Positions 53,046 to 62,099 of a DNA stretch of 64,000 bases are shown here, piece after piece. The DNA lies in NCBI RefSeq assembly GCF_039541575.1, contig NZ_BAABGM010000022.1, positions 54,489 to 118,488 of the forward strand, read 5' to 3'. Each line of letters begins with the position of its first letter. The stretch's first letter is position 1. Below the pieces are notes generated by a model. It saw only the letters and a list, made by a program, of their open reading frames with translations, was not told where the DNA came from and searched no databases. The DNA is from Fodinibacter luteus. GTDB lineage: Bacteria; Actinomycetota; Actinomycetes; Actinomycetales; Dermatophilaceae. A program made the position numbers and the translations under genes.

Positions 53046-53118
53046 GTCCCCATCGTCTAGCGGCCCAGGACCCCGCCCTTTCACGGCGGTAGCACGGGTT
53101 CGAATCCCGTTGGGGATA
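53046..53118 (+). tRNA. tRNA-Glu (anticodon TTC)
   Basis: A 73-nt cloverleaf: acceptor GTCCCCA/TGGGGAT, anticodon loop CTTTCAC on a CCGCC/GGCGG stem, T-arm ACGGG-TTCGAAT-CCCGT, discriminator A. CCA is not encoded. First of three clustered tRNAs. Confidence 0.96.
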
Positions 53119-53138
53119 CGTAGCAAGGCCTTTCACGA

Positions 53139-53212
53139 GGCCCCGTAGCGCAGTTGGTTAGCGCGCCGCCCTGTCACGGCGGAGGTCGCGGGTTCGAGTC
53201 CCGTCGGGGTCG
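53139..53212 (+). tRNA. tRNA-Asp (anticodon GTC)
   Basis: A 74-nt cloverleaf: acceptor GGCCCCG/CGGGGTC, anticodon loop CTGTCAC on a CCGCC/GGCGG stem, T-arm GCGGG-TTCGAGT-CCCGT, discriminator G. It lies 20 bp after tRNA-Glu. Confidence 0.96.
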
Positions 53213-53257
53213 CTCCGAGGCGGAGCGGTCGGAGAGATCCGGCTGGTCGTCTCGTCC

Positions 53258-53334
53258 GGCCAGGTAGCTCAGTTGGTACGAGCGTCCGACTGAAAATCGG
53301 AAGGTCGGCGGTTCGACCCCGCCCCTGGCCACCA
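53258..53334 (+). tRNA. tRNA-Phe (anticodon GAA)
   Basis: Acceptor GGCCAGG/CCTGGCC, anticodon loop TGAAAAT on a CCGAC/CGGAA stem (fourth pair G-T-like, others standard), T-arm GGCGG-TTCGACC-CCGCC, discriminator A, encoded CCA (53332-53334). The accessory region begins immediately after it, but no second copy of its 3' end was found in the window. Confidence 0.95.
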
Positions 53335-53385
53335 GCAAAACCGCAGGCCACGGCGTTTCAGCACCACGATCGCGACTCCTCCGAA

Positions 53386-53420
53386 TTGGCGCTTGCTAAC
53401 ACTTTGCTAACAAGCGCCAA
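53386..53420. repeat. Inverted repeat with internal TTGCTAAC repeats next to tRNA-Phe
   Basis: TTGGCGCTTG (53386-53395) and its exact complement (53411-53420) flank a 15-nt loop. TTGCTAAC occurs twice, 11 bases apart. Located 50 bp after tRNA-Phe, it could be an integrase arm site or scar of an element that entered the tRNA, or simply a terminator of the tRNA cluster. Confidence 0.45.
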
Positions 53421-53532
53421 CAACGGTACCCCCACACACCGCAGGACGTCCTCGCGGCGGGGCGCATGAGATGCGCCGGCGGATCCCTCTAGCCTTCGAC
53501 GTGGCACCTCATCTCGAGCAAGGAGGCACGTG

Positions 53533-53715
53533 ATGGCAGGGAAGTTCGAGCTCTACACGGACGCTGCCGGGAAGTTCCGGTTCCGGCTCAAGGCCAGCAA
53601 TGGGCAGATCATCGCCACGGGCGAGGCGTACGAGTCCCGAGCCAGCGCCCTGAAGGGCATTGAGTCGGTGCGCAAGAACGCCGGCGACGCCGCGCTGGAC
53701 GATCAGAGCGGCTGA
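53533..53715 (+). CDS. DUF1508 (YegP-like) small protein
   Basis: A 60-aa protein: MAGKFELYTDAAGKFRFRLK, then GQIIATGEAYESRASALKGI and ESVRKNA are the single-repeat YegP/DUF1508 fold. Function unknown in general. AAGGAGG lies 7 bases before ATG 53533, a strong site. Confidence 0.9.
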   Translation: MAGKFELYTDAAGKFRFRLKASNGQIIATGEAYESRASALKGIESVRKNAGDAALDDQSG

Positions 53716-54165
53716 CCTCCGCAAGGGAGTGTTGGGGCTTGTCCCATGACAGGCTTTCGCGGAGCGCGTCAGCCGCTCGTCGGGCCGCGCTCGTGTGGCA
53801 GCTTCATATCCTGTCACCCCGACAGTTGCAGACGGGCCCTTGAACTGCAACAACGCGGTCAAGGGCCATTTTGCATCGCCGCCCGTGCGCAACATGTGCC
53901 CAATAGGAGACCCACTTCCGGGGGGAATGGCCGCCACCGCGAGGCTCGGAACGCGCCATGAAGCCAACGTCTCCGGTGCACCATCCGGCGTCACCGGCCA
54001 AGTCCCCGTCGAGAAGCGCCCCGGTGCTGCCGTGACGCAGGAGACAACTCCTGTCCGTCCGGCCACATGAGGCACGCGCGAGTCCCTCGCTCGCGGGGCC
54101 AGTCGGGTGGGTGGTGTCGGTGGTCGCGGGCAGGGTGGTCTCAGCGCAAGGAGATGGAACAGCCG
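53716..54165. other. Non-coding gap before the methyltransferase gene
   Basis: About 450 bp without a supported gene. The methyltransferase frame stays open back to 54067, but its residues there are Arg/Trp-rich and lack family resemblance. Nothing else recognised. Confidence 0.4.
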
Positions 54166-54939
54166 ATGACGAACCAAGACGACCTGAACTGGTGGCTGAC
54201 CCTCGCAGCAAACGTGGAGTGGACGTTCGCCAACACGTACGCCGCGACCGCGCCGCACAGCTACGTGGTGTTGAACCGCACCGCGGGCATGACCCGTGAA
54301 GACTTCATCCGGGCGGCGCACGTGATTCACACGTTCGGCCAGCCTGCGAAGTTCTACTCCATGACCAGCATCTACCTGACCAGCCCCGACGGGCGGCTGA
54401 AGTGGTGGACCATGGACAAGCATCTGAGCGACACCACCCTGATCAACCAAGCGACCACCGAGCGGCTCTATGGGGTTCAGAACGCGCCCTCGACCCTCTC
54501 CTGCATCCGCACCCCTTACGACGAGATCGCCACCAGCTACGACGAGTGGCACCCAATCGAGGATGCCGAGGCCCGGGCGCTCAGCGAGGTGGTCGCTCCG
54601 TTCAAGAGCGAGTACCCGACGTCCGTCCTGGATGTCGGGTGTGGGACGGGTCGCGTGTTGGACCTGGGCCTGACCACACCTGATCGGTACGCCGGCGTTG
54701 ACCCGAGCCAGCCGATGCTCAACATGCTCGTCCGCAAGTACCCGAGTGTGGCGAGGATCTACCCGACCACGATCGAGCAGGCCCTCGCGGACGGCGCCTT
54801 CACGCCGGGCCAGTTCGAGATTGTGACCGCCTACGACAGCGCCAAGGAACTGGACTTGGCTACGGTCGCGGCGCTCTCGGAGCTTTCCAGTCGGGTCACC
54901 GTCCTCAAGCGCGACAGCCAACTGGAACTGATCACCTAA
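54166..54939 (+). CDS. SAM-dependent methyltransferase, phage/mobile-element type
   Basis: About 257 aa. A ~110-residue N-terminal domain (NVEWTFANTYAATAPHSYVV; FYSMTSIYLTSPDGRLKWWT; NQATTERLYG) is, from memory, common in actinophage and plasmid genomes. The C-terminal Rossmann domain has motif I SVLDVGCGTGRVLDLGL (~150-166) and YAGVDPSQPMLNML. The substrate is unknown; no DNA-methylase motif IV (NPPY/DPPY) is visible, so a small molecule or protein is possible. Starts at 54154 or 54166 are both in frame. It converges with the nuclease fragment, overlapping by 4 nt. Confidence 0.75.
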   Translation: MTNQDDLNWWLTLAANVEWTFANTYAATAPHSYVVLNRTAGMTREDFIRAAHVIHTFGQPAKFYSMTSIYLTSPDGRLKWWTMDKHLSDTTLINQATTERLYGVQNAPSTLSCIRTPYDEIATSYDEWHPIEDAEARALSEVVAPFKSEYPTSVLDVGCGTGRVLDLGLTTPDRYAGVDPSQPMLNMLVRKYPSVARIYPTTIEQALADGAFTPGQFEIVTAYDSAKELDLATVAALSELSSRVTVLKRDSQLELIT

Positions 54940-55943
54940 GCCCGTGCCGCAGGGGATGCACGCCGGAGCCCGTCCCTGATCGCGGCCTGGGCCGAGACGT
55001 CGGACTCGTTGTACGCGGCGAGCCACTGCACAGCCGCCCGACCCTCGTCGCCGCCGGCGCGGGCGAGGTCGATCTTGATCTGGGATTCGGCGCCGCCGGC
55101 GTCGTCCACGGCCCAGTGGAAGCCGAAGATCGGCGCGACCGCCTTGAGGGACGTGCCGTCTCGGGTGAGGAAGTGGCCCGCGAACCAGGCGTGCAGGTCG
55201 AAGGAGCGCCCCTCGAGCAGCTCGTCGACGCTGGGGTACTTGCTGGTCATGCTGCGCTCGGGGTACGACCAGTGGAAGACCGTCACCGACTTCCCTGCGG
55301 CCTCGGCGTCCGTGATCACCCGGCCGAGGCGGGCAGCGAACTCCTCCGCCAGGTGCGCGGCGCCCTCGGTGTCCAGCGGGTCGTAGGACACGATCGGGTC
55401 GAATACGGCGGTGGTGTCGTCCTGGCCCTGCCGCACGCGTAGGCCCCACAGGTAGATGAGGTTCTCGAAGTCCCATTCGATGTCGAAGTCCACCTCGACG
55501 TCCGCCGACGGGACCTGCGGCCACTCACCGCGCGGTTCGAACGCGACACCGGCCTGGGCCATCCGGGCCCGCCGCACCAGGAGGCGGTACTTCTCCTCGG
55601 CCATCGCCCCAGGTTGGGTGTCGCGAGCCGACCAACCCGTCGGGAGCTCGTCCCCGGACGCGGCCAGGTCGGCGACGGTGGACTTACCCAGGTCGTACAG
55701 GTACCGCCACTGTTGCGCGGTCGGCAGACCGGTGCGGATCGCGAACGAGGCGTCGTCCGGTCCGGCGATCTGGGTGCAGTACTCCTGCCACACGCACCAG
55801 CCGCACTCGCTGACGTGGAGCGGGCGCACGAGCTCGCCGCCGGCCTTGGCAGCCTCGGCGACCGTGACGCGGAATGCGAACTCGTGGTCGTAGCGCTCCA
55901 GCAGGCTGCGCTTGGCGCGGCCGGACTCGGCGCTGGCGGAGCG
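54936..55943 (-). pseudogene. 5'-truncated TM0106-family RecB-like nuclease
   Basis: About 335 residues of the C-terminal half only. SECGWCVWQEYC carries Cys of the Fe-S cluster typical of RecB-like nucleases, followed by an RNase-H-like domain (YLWGLRVRQGQDDTTAVFDP; TVFHWSYPERSMTSKYPSVD; IFGFHWAVDDAGGAESQIKI). The PD-(D/E)XK nuclease core that should precede them is missing. Homology begins near 55943; upstream the frame is only antisense shadow of the next gene. It is probably the remnant of a gene cut by the arrival of the 1887-aa ATPase gene. Confidence 0.75.
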
Positions 55944-56108
55944 TGTTGTCGGTGTCGGTAGGAGGGGAGATGCCCCACACCCCGACCCCTCACCTGCCGG
56001 ACTCTGGCAGATTGAGGGTCTCAGTGGGCGCTGGCACCTCGCCGTGGGCTGATCAGGGTACGGCCCGGTCTCAGCAGAAGTACTGAACCGCGTCCTGAGA
56101 GGAATGCC

Positions 56109-59100
56109 GTGAGGACCAGCGAGAGCGCGGCTGCGCGCCGGACCATCGAGGAGGCTGTCCTGGAGCGTGCCCAGCACACCTCCAAGTCCAAGGCTCAGGA
56201 CACCTGGTCCTTCGCCCGCGCAGAACGTCTCCTCGGCAAGGAGTACCACGGTCGGTTCCTCATCGAGCTGCTGCAGAACGCCGCCGATGCTTGGCGAGAT
56301 GCACACGCTGACGGCTCGACGTGCGAGCTGGTCGTGGTGATCGACGAGAGCCCGGCACTCATCGTCGCCAACAGAGGCGTCCCGTTCCCCGCCCAGATCG
56401 TCCTTGAGTCGCTCGGCCAGATCGGCCTGTCCCCGAAGGAGGCCGGCGAAGCCATCGGCCACAAGGGCATCGGCTTCAAGTCGACCCTAGAGGTCTCCGC
56501 CACACCGGAGATCTACTCCACCTTCTTCGAAGGTGAACCTACGTTGGCCGTGCGCTTCGACGCGGCTCGAGCGCGCGAGCTCATCCTCGAACAGACCCCT
56601 GACTGGGACACCTGGGTTGCCGACCAGGACGAGTTCCAGCAGGACTGCCTGCAGGCCGTTCCCGTCCTGCGCTACCCCACCTGGGTGGACTCACCACCGG
56701 CAGCCGTGACCGAACTCGGCAGCCATGGCTACGACACCGTCGTACGTCTCCCGCACTCACCCGCCTTAGGTGACACGCAGGTCTGGTTGGCCAAGGTGCG
56801 CGACGCCCTCGGCGACGTCAGCGATCAGATCCTGGTGCTTCTCGGCATCTTCGACCGTGTCCGCATCGAGAACCGCGTCGCTGGGACGGCCGAGGACATC
56901 CTTGTCACCACCGAGCCGGGAGACCACAGCAACGACACTACGGCCGACACGGTCACGATCACGCGCAACGGCGTGTGCAGCTCTCGGTGGGTGCGCTACC
57001 ACCGGCAGTACGCTGACGGCGCTGAGCTTGCCTCCGAGGTCGCCACCGCGATCCGGTTGGACGCCGACGATTCTGCTCGACCCGTGCACGCCCACGGTGA
57101 CGTCGAGTCCTCGTCGCCGTTCCACCTGTTCTTCCCTACGAGGATCGGGTCCGGCCTGCCGTTCCTGCTGCACGGCTACTTCGAGGTCGACGCCGCTCGC
57201 ACCGGGTTCTTTGCCGGCTCAGCCGAACACAATCGGGCCATCCTCGACGCGCTCGCCGACCTGGTCGTGCACGCCGTCGGCAACCTCGCGAGCCGCCCTG
57301 ACATCGACCTCGTCGCCCTCACGGAACTCATCACCGCCACCCCTGCACCTGAGGCGAAGCTGGCGCGACACTTCCACGATCGCGTCCTGGCCGGTCTCGA
57401 CGATGTCGCCTGGCTTCCCGGCGCCCCAGGTGAGAACGCTCCGCACGCCGTTGCGCCACGAGACCTGCTCCCAGCCAACCAGGCAGTGACCCAAGCATTG
57501 CTCCGGGTCTTCCCGGCCTCCTACCTGCGTGAACGCTCACAGCGGGAGATCGCCCACCCCGACCTCTCGGAGCAGACGCATCGCTTCCTGGCGGACCGCC
57601 GCGAGAGCGCTGACGACCTGTGGCCGGCCCTGCACGTCGTTCTCCGCCCGGGGCAGGACCACCCCTGGCCAACCTACGCACAGGCCGACCAGCACTTCCT
57701 GGCGCTGCTTGACCTCGCTGATGCGTTGCGCCGGTTCGACCCGAAGCCGGCCGACGAGCTCCTGAGGGAATTGCTCGGCGACGAAGAGGCACGCCTCGTG
57801 CCGGTGGCACGTCCCGACGGTCGGCGGGAGTTCGTCCCCGTGCCCAATCCCGAAGGCTCGGCTGCGGGCAAGCGCGGGGTGTCGGTCATGGCCCGACTTG
57901 GAGCGAGCGGCGACACCCCTTTGGACCCGCCGGAGGTGCTCGACGTAGAGTTCCTCGCCGAAGGGCTGCTGACTGACCAGACTCGGCCCCGCGCAGAGGC
58001 GCTCGGGATCCGACCCTTCACCGTCGACGCGGTGCTGGACCGGCTCAACATCCCCGACGACGCGCTCACCACCGACCACGACCGGGAGCGGCTGGTGCGG
58101 TTCCTGTGGGACCTCCTCACCCGCGAACGACGGTCTGACTTCAGCACCGCTTCCAGCAGCAACAACTCACTCACTTTCGGCACGCACCAGTGGTTCTGGC
58201 TGCAGCCCGGTCGGGCCCGCCAGGACGAAAACGCCCGCCAGCGGCAGCGCCGCGAACGCAACCTGGCCGGCGTACCTCTCCCGGCACGGGATGGCACTTG
58301 GCAACCGGCCGGCACGTTGGCGTTTGGGGCCGACTGGGCGAACTGGGTGGAGGCCCATCTCTCGTACGCCGATGGCGCCCGGCGCGCTACTGCACTGCGG
58401 CGGCTCCACCGACTGGCGCCGAGCGATGCTTCGCTGCTGGCTCCTCCAGAGGCCGTCCTCTCACTCCTGCCGACAACGTCGATCCCCGACACCCTCAGTT
58501 ATGAGACGGACGAGGACACGGACGAGATCGATTCTTCGGCAGAACCGACCGAACCGTTGGGCGACGTCGACGAGGCCCAAGAGACCGAGTCAAGTGACGC
58601 CCGACGCGAACCACTTGAGCAGTTCGCCTTCCTCCTGCGGCTCGGCTGCTGGGAGGTGCCACCGCTGGAGGGCCACGAAAGTGGGCGCGCCGTGTCCGAC
58701 CGGACATGGCCTTGGCCGGAACTCCGGGAGTCCCTCGCGCCCGAGGAGGCCGACGCTGAATGGAACTTCGATGTGTGGCAGTGGAGCGGCACGGGCCACT
58801 GCAACATCACGGTGACCGAAGACGCACGGCTGCTTTGGCGACCTGAGCGGGGAGACCACCAGACGCGAGTCGACATGTCTGCTGCGCTGGCCGACGGTGC
58901 ACCCGTCTACACCTCGCTGACCCAGGCGTCGGCGCTGTGCCCAAGCTGCACAACTGACCAGGGGAACCGTCACCGGGGCACCTATCGAACTCGGGATGGA
59001 GAACGGCGGCCGAGCACCCTCGCGCTTCAACTCCGGCGCCAACGATGGCTGCCGACCACGCGCGCCGGCGTACCGGTCGACGGCCACAGCTCCGACCAAG

Positions 59101-61772
59101 CATGGGCGGACCTCCGCGGCCTGGACACTCACGCCATGCGAACCAGCCCGCTGCAGCATCTGCCGCTGGTCGACGTCACCGGATGGTCCACGCCATTGCG
59201 AACACTGTGCGACCTTCACAGCCTTGACGACGCCGACCCATCGCGGCTGCTCTCCTTGCACGACGACCTGCGCTCGGCACTCGAGCGTGGCGAGGTCGAC
59301 CTGACCACCGGCACAGCGCACCAATCCTTTGTCGGTCTTCACCGGCTGATCTACGAGTCCCTCGCACGACAGCAGTCAGCCGACCAGGTCCCTGCCCACT
59401 TCGAGGTCCTGTGCGAGCTGGGGTCGCGCCTGGTGCACCGTCATCGCAGCGATTGCCGTCATGACGACGGTCGTTACGTCGGCTACAGGGCGCGGTTCGC
59501 CGGGCAGGTACCTTTCGTGGTGCTCGCCCGCGACAAGGGCAACATCGCGAAAGCTTTGGACATCCCCACGTTCGAGGTCTCCGTAGTACGCCGAGACAAC
59601 GACCCCGGCGAGGACATCACCGAGTCCCTCCACGAAGAGTTGACTGAGCGCATCCCCGAGCTGCTTGCGGTGATGGTGCACCACGCCGGTGGCACCAACC
59701 CGCTGGAACCCACCAGCGAAGCCTTCCGGGAGCGAGCCAGTCGGCTTCGACAACTGCGGGTCAGGCAGCTGGACAACCTTGTTCTCAGCGTCTCTGTCGC
59801 TGGCATGCCCGGGGTGGAAGAGACCATCGGAGACACCGCTCAGGACGAGAGCTACCTCGATACCTCCAAGCCCGGAGCTCCGGTGGTTTTCCACGACTTC
59901 ACCGGAGACGGCTGGCGTGGCCGCCTCCGCCGACGGCTCGCCCAACATCTCGCGGCCGTCAGCGACGTTGCCGGCGCGTACACGGACACGTTCACCCTGC
60001 TCATGACGGCGAGTGAGGAAGAGCGCGAGGACCTGCTTCGTTCCTGGGGTGTCGCATCAGAGCACGTGCAGCAGATCCGTACACAGCTCGGCATCTTCAC
60101 CGACAGCGACCGCAGTCGGGCCGCCAACTGGCTCCGGGCGATCCTTGCGGTGCTCGGTCGTCGAGAGCTGGGGCAGGCGGAGTCTCTGGACCATGCGCAG
60201 GTCAGTGCTCAGCTCTCGCAGGCTGGGCTCTCCCAGCAGGACGCCGACGCCGTCGCCCACGGCATCACCAACGAACGGCCGGGCGACCCTGATGGGCCCG
60301 TTCTTCGGACCCTCGCTCGGCTCGAGGTGAACCTGCAGGAACTGAGCGACGCGTTGGCGGCACAGCACGAGCCTCGCCTGGCCATCCGAGTTGCCCACGA
60401 CCGGTTGAAGCAGTGGCTGGACCGACACGACAGCCGTCTGGTCGCCGTCCTCAACGAGAAGGGTCTGGCGGAGGGCGCGGCCAAGTCCGAGGTCTCGGGC
60501 ATGCGGACACCCGCCGATCTCGACTTCGCACTCGATCCGCCGCCGGAGGAGTACCTTTCGCCGGTGCTGACCGCACTGATCCAGCAAGGGCTCGAGGTCG
60601 ACGCGACGGCCCTGGTCTGCGACGCCGCAACCACACTCGCCTCCTTGTGCGGATGGGACCCCAGCGAACTCGACGAGCGCGTCTTGTCGCTGTACGACGA
60701 CGAGGCTCGCGCTGCCAGGCTGCGCGACCTAGCTCGCGGGTGGGCTGGCGAGCTGCGGCTCCTGTCCCTCCTCGTCCGCGCCAGCGGCGCCTCAGCCAGC
60801 GTCGTGCGCAGCGAGGCCGTCCAGATCGACGAGACCCTCGGCCGACCGGAGGCTCCGTCACACCTGGTCCCGAGACTGGAGGAGCTCGTTCCTGGCACAC
60901 ATCTCGCCGGGCTGCGCAGCAACCTCGAGGCGCTGCTGGGCGACGATCTGCCCGGCACACCGGCCGAACGTGGCCAAATCCACTCCCTCGCAGGGGCATA
61001 CGGCGTACCGGTCTCTACGGCACCGGCGATCCTGACGATCCTCACAAGGGACCGTAGCCGTCGCGTCTCGACCTACACCCACCAGGTGCGGGCTCTGGTC
61101 GAGCATGACGTGCAGCCGCGGCAGCCGGCACGCCTCACTCCACCACCTCCCCGCAAGCCGAGGCTGGGACACAAACACGTGGCCCCTGGCAAGGTCAGCG
61201 TTGATATCGAGCGTCGCAAGAAGCGAGCCGGTGACGAGGCCGAGTCCTGGGCGGTGACTGCCATGACCCGCACGTTCATGGAGCTTGAGCCACCGGCTCG
61301 GGACCGGGCCATCGGCGAGATCATCGACATGCTTGAGCGGTACGGGTTCACCGGCCCCGCGACCGAGCGCGTCCGCGCGCACGGTGAGGGCGCCCGCGAG
61401 CCTGGCCATGACGAAGAGGAGCTGATCGACCGGCTCACCGAGTTCCTCTGGGTTGCGGCTTTCAGCGACGGGTTCGGGTTCGACGTGCTCGGTTGGTTCG
61501 CCGATCCCGAGGATCCTGCTGGTGGCCATCCGATGGCACTCGAGGTGAAGTCCGCTTCAGGCTCGTTCTTCTTGTCCAGCGGAGAGTGGGCCGTCGCCGA
61601 ACGGATGCGGGCGAACGATGAGGCCCGGGCGGCGTACGCGGTGCTTGCGGTGCACCCCCGCCGGGCAGGCTCCGACGCACCAGACGGGATGGATCTGCTC
61701 ATCGACCCCGTTCAGTTGTGCGAGAGCGGGCAAATCCGGCGCGAGGACGACACCTACCGGATGCGCTATTGA
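56109..61772 (+). CDS. NO VEIN-type protein: sacsin/HSP90-like ATPase with C-terminal DUF3883 nuclease-like domain
   Basis: 1887 aa. An N-terminal GHKL ATP-binding domain: N-box FLIELLQNAADAW (~50-62), LIVANRGVPF (~84-93) and GHKGIGFKST (~117-126). A long helical middle with an acidic stretch (~800-850) follows. The last ~170 residues form DUF3883 (NOV_C) with a restriction-like active site: D1792 in FGFDVLGW and E1812-x-K1814 in MALEVKSAS. This matches the plant NO VEIN architecture. An ATP-driven nuclease for anti-phage defence is a reasonable hypothesis. GTG 56109 has GAGAGGA upstream. Confidence 0.85.
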   Translation: MRTSESAAARRTIEEAVLERAQHTSKSKAQDTWSFARAERLLGKEYHGRFLIELLQNAADAWRDAHADGSTCELVVVIDESPALIVANRGVPFPAQIVLESLGQIGLSPKEAGEAIGHKGIGFKSTLEVSATPEIYSTFFEGEPTLAVRFDAARARELILEQTPDWDTWVADQDEFQQDCLQAVPVLRYPTWVDSPPAAVTELGSHGYDTVVRLPHSPALGDTQVWLAKVRDALGDVSDQILVLLGIFDRVRIENRVAGTAEDILVTTEPGDHSNDTTADTVTITRNGVCSSRWVRYHRQYADGAELASEVATAIRLDADDSARPVHAHGDVESSSPFHLFFPTRIGSGLPFLLHGYFEVDAARTGFFAGSAEHNRAILDALADLVVHAVGNLASRPDIDLVALTELITATPAPEAKLARHFHDRVLAGLDDVAWLPGAPGENAPHAVAPRDLLPANQAVTQALLRVFPASYLRERSQREIAHPDLSEQTHRFLADRRESADDLWPALHVVLRPGQDHPWPTYAQADQHFLALLDLADALRRFDPKPADELLRELLGDEEARLVPVARPDGRREFVPVPNPEGSAAGKRGVSVMARLGASGDTPLDPPEVLDVEFLAEGLLTDQTRPRAEALGIRPFTVDAVLDRLNIPDDALTTDHDRERLVRFLWDLLTRERRSDFSTASSSNNSLTFGTHQWFWLQPGRARQDENARQRQRRERNLAGVPLPARDGTWQPAGTLAFGADWANWVEAHLSYADGARRATALRRLHRLAPSDASLLAPPEAVLSLLPTTSIPDTLSYETDEDTDEIDSSAEPTEPLGDVDEAQETESSDARREPLEQFAFLLRLGCWEVPPLEGHESGRAVSDRTWPWPELRESLAPEEADAEWNFDVWQWSGTGHCNITVTEDARLLWRPERGDHQTRVDMSAALADGAPVYTSLTQASALCPSCTTDQGNRHRGTYRTRDGERRPSTLALQLRRQRWLPTTRAGVPVDGHSSDQAWADLRGLDTHAMRTSPLQHLPLVDVTGWSTPLRTLCDLHSLDDADPSRLLSLHDDLRSALERGEVDLTTGTAHQSFVGLHRLIYESLARQQSADQVPAHFEVLCELGSRLVHRHRSDCRHDDGRYVGYRARFAGQVPFVVLARDKGNIAKALDIPTFEVSVVRRDNDPGEDITESLHEELTERIPELLAVMVHHAGGTNPLEPTSEAFRERASRLRQLRVRQLDNLVLSVSVAGMPGVEETIGDTAQDESYLDTSKPGAPVVFHDFTGDGWRGRLRRRLAQHLAAVSDVAGAYTDTFTLLMTASEEEREDLLRSWGVASEHVQQIRTQLGIFTDSDRSRAANWLRAILAVLGRRELGQAESLDHAQVSAQLSQAGLSQQDADAVAHGITNERPGDPDGPVLRTLARLEVNLQELSDALAAQHEPRLAIRVAHDRLKQWLDRHDSRLVAVLNEKGLAEGAAKSEVSGMRTPADLDFALDPPPEEYLSPVLTALIQQGLEVDATALVCDAATTLASLCGWDPSELDERVLSLYDDEARAARLRDLARGWAGELRLLSLLVRASGASASVVRSEAVQIDETLGRPEAPSHLVPRLEELVPGTHLAGLRSNLEALLGDDLPGTPAERGQIHSLAGAYGVPVSTAPAILTILTRDRSRRVSTYTHQVRALVEHDVQPRQPARLTPPPPRKPRLGHKHVAPGKVSVDIERRKKRAGDEAESWAVTAMTRTFMELEPPARDRAIGEIIDMLERYGFTGPATERVRAHGEGAREPGHDEEELIDRLTEFLWVAAFSDGFGFDVLGWFADPEDPAGGHPMALEVKSASGSFFLSSGEWAVAERMRANDEARAAYAVLAVHPRRAGSDAPDGMDLLIDPVQLCESGQIRREDDTYRMRY

Positions 61773-62099
61773 CTGACATGAAGACCGTTAGGCCAGTGTC
61801 CATCACACGAGGACGGTCCCGGCACTCGACGGCGCCGAGCACCTGGACCGAGTCTGGCCAGACACCGGCCTACCGACAATGATCCAGTAGCCCACTGTGG
61901 GCGCCCCACTTCGCCCAGAATGGGGCAGCTCACCGAGTCTGTGCTGGCCGTGGATCCGCTTCCTGGTTTCGCCGTCCAGCCAGTACGGCGCAACAGCCGA
62001 CCCCGCATGCACCACCCTGGGTTGGGATGAGCCCCTTTCGTCCGGGGTTCAGTGTCGCGTCGATCGTTCTCCACCGCCGAGGCAGTGCCTGGCGAGGGC
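61773..62099. other. Non-coding gap between convergent genes
   Basis: About 330 bp between the 1887-aa gene and the P-loop ATPase gene, which converge. No gene, strong terminator hairpin or repeat was recognised. Confidence 0.4.

Noticed and set aside
55944..56462. Extending the RecB-like nuclease gene to an ATG at 56462
   Set aside because: The extra ~170 residues lie antisense to the ATPase gene's N-terminal domain and show no nuclease motif.
61773..62099. A 154-codon minus-strand frame overlapping the gap after the NOV-type gene
   Set aside because: It overlaps the ATPase gene's 3' end, lacks a ribosome-binding site and has no domain or plausible composition.
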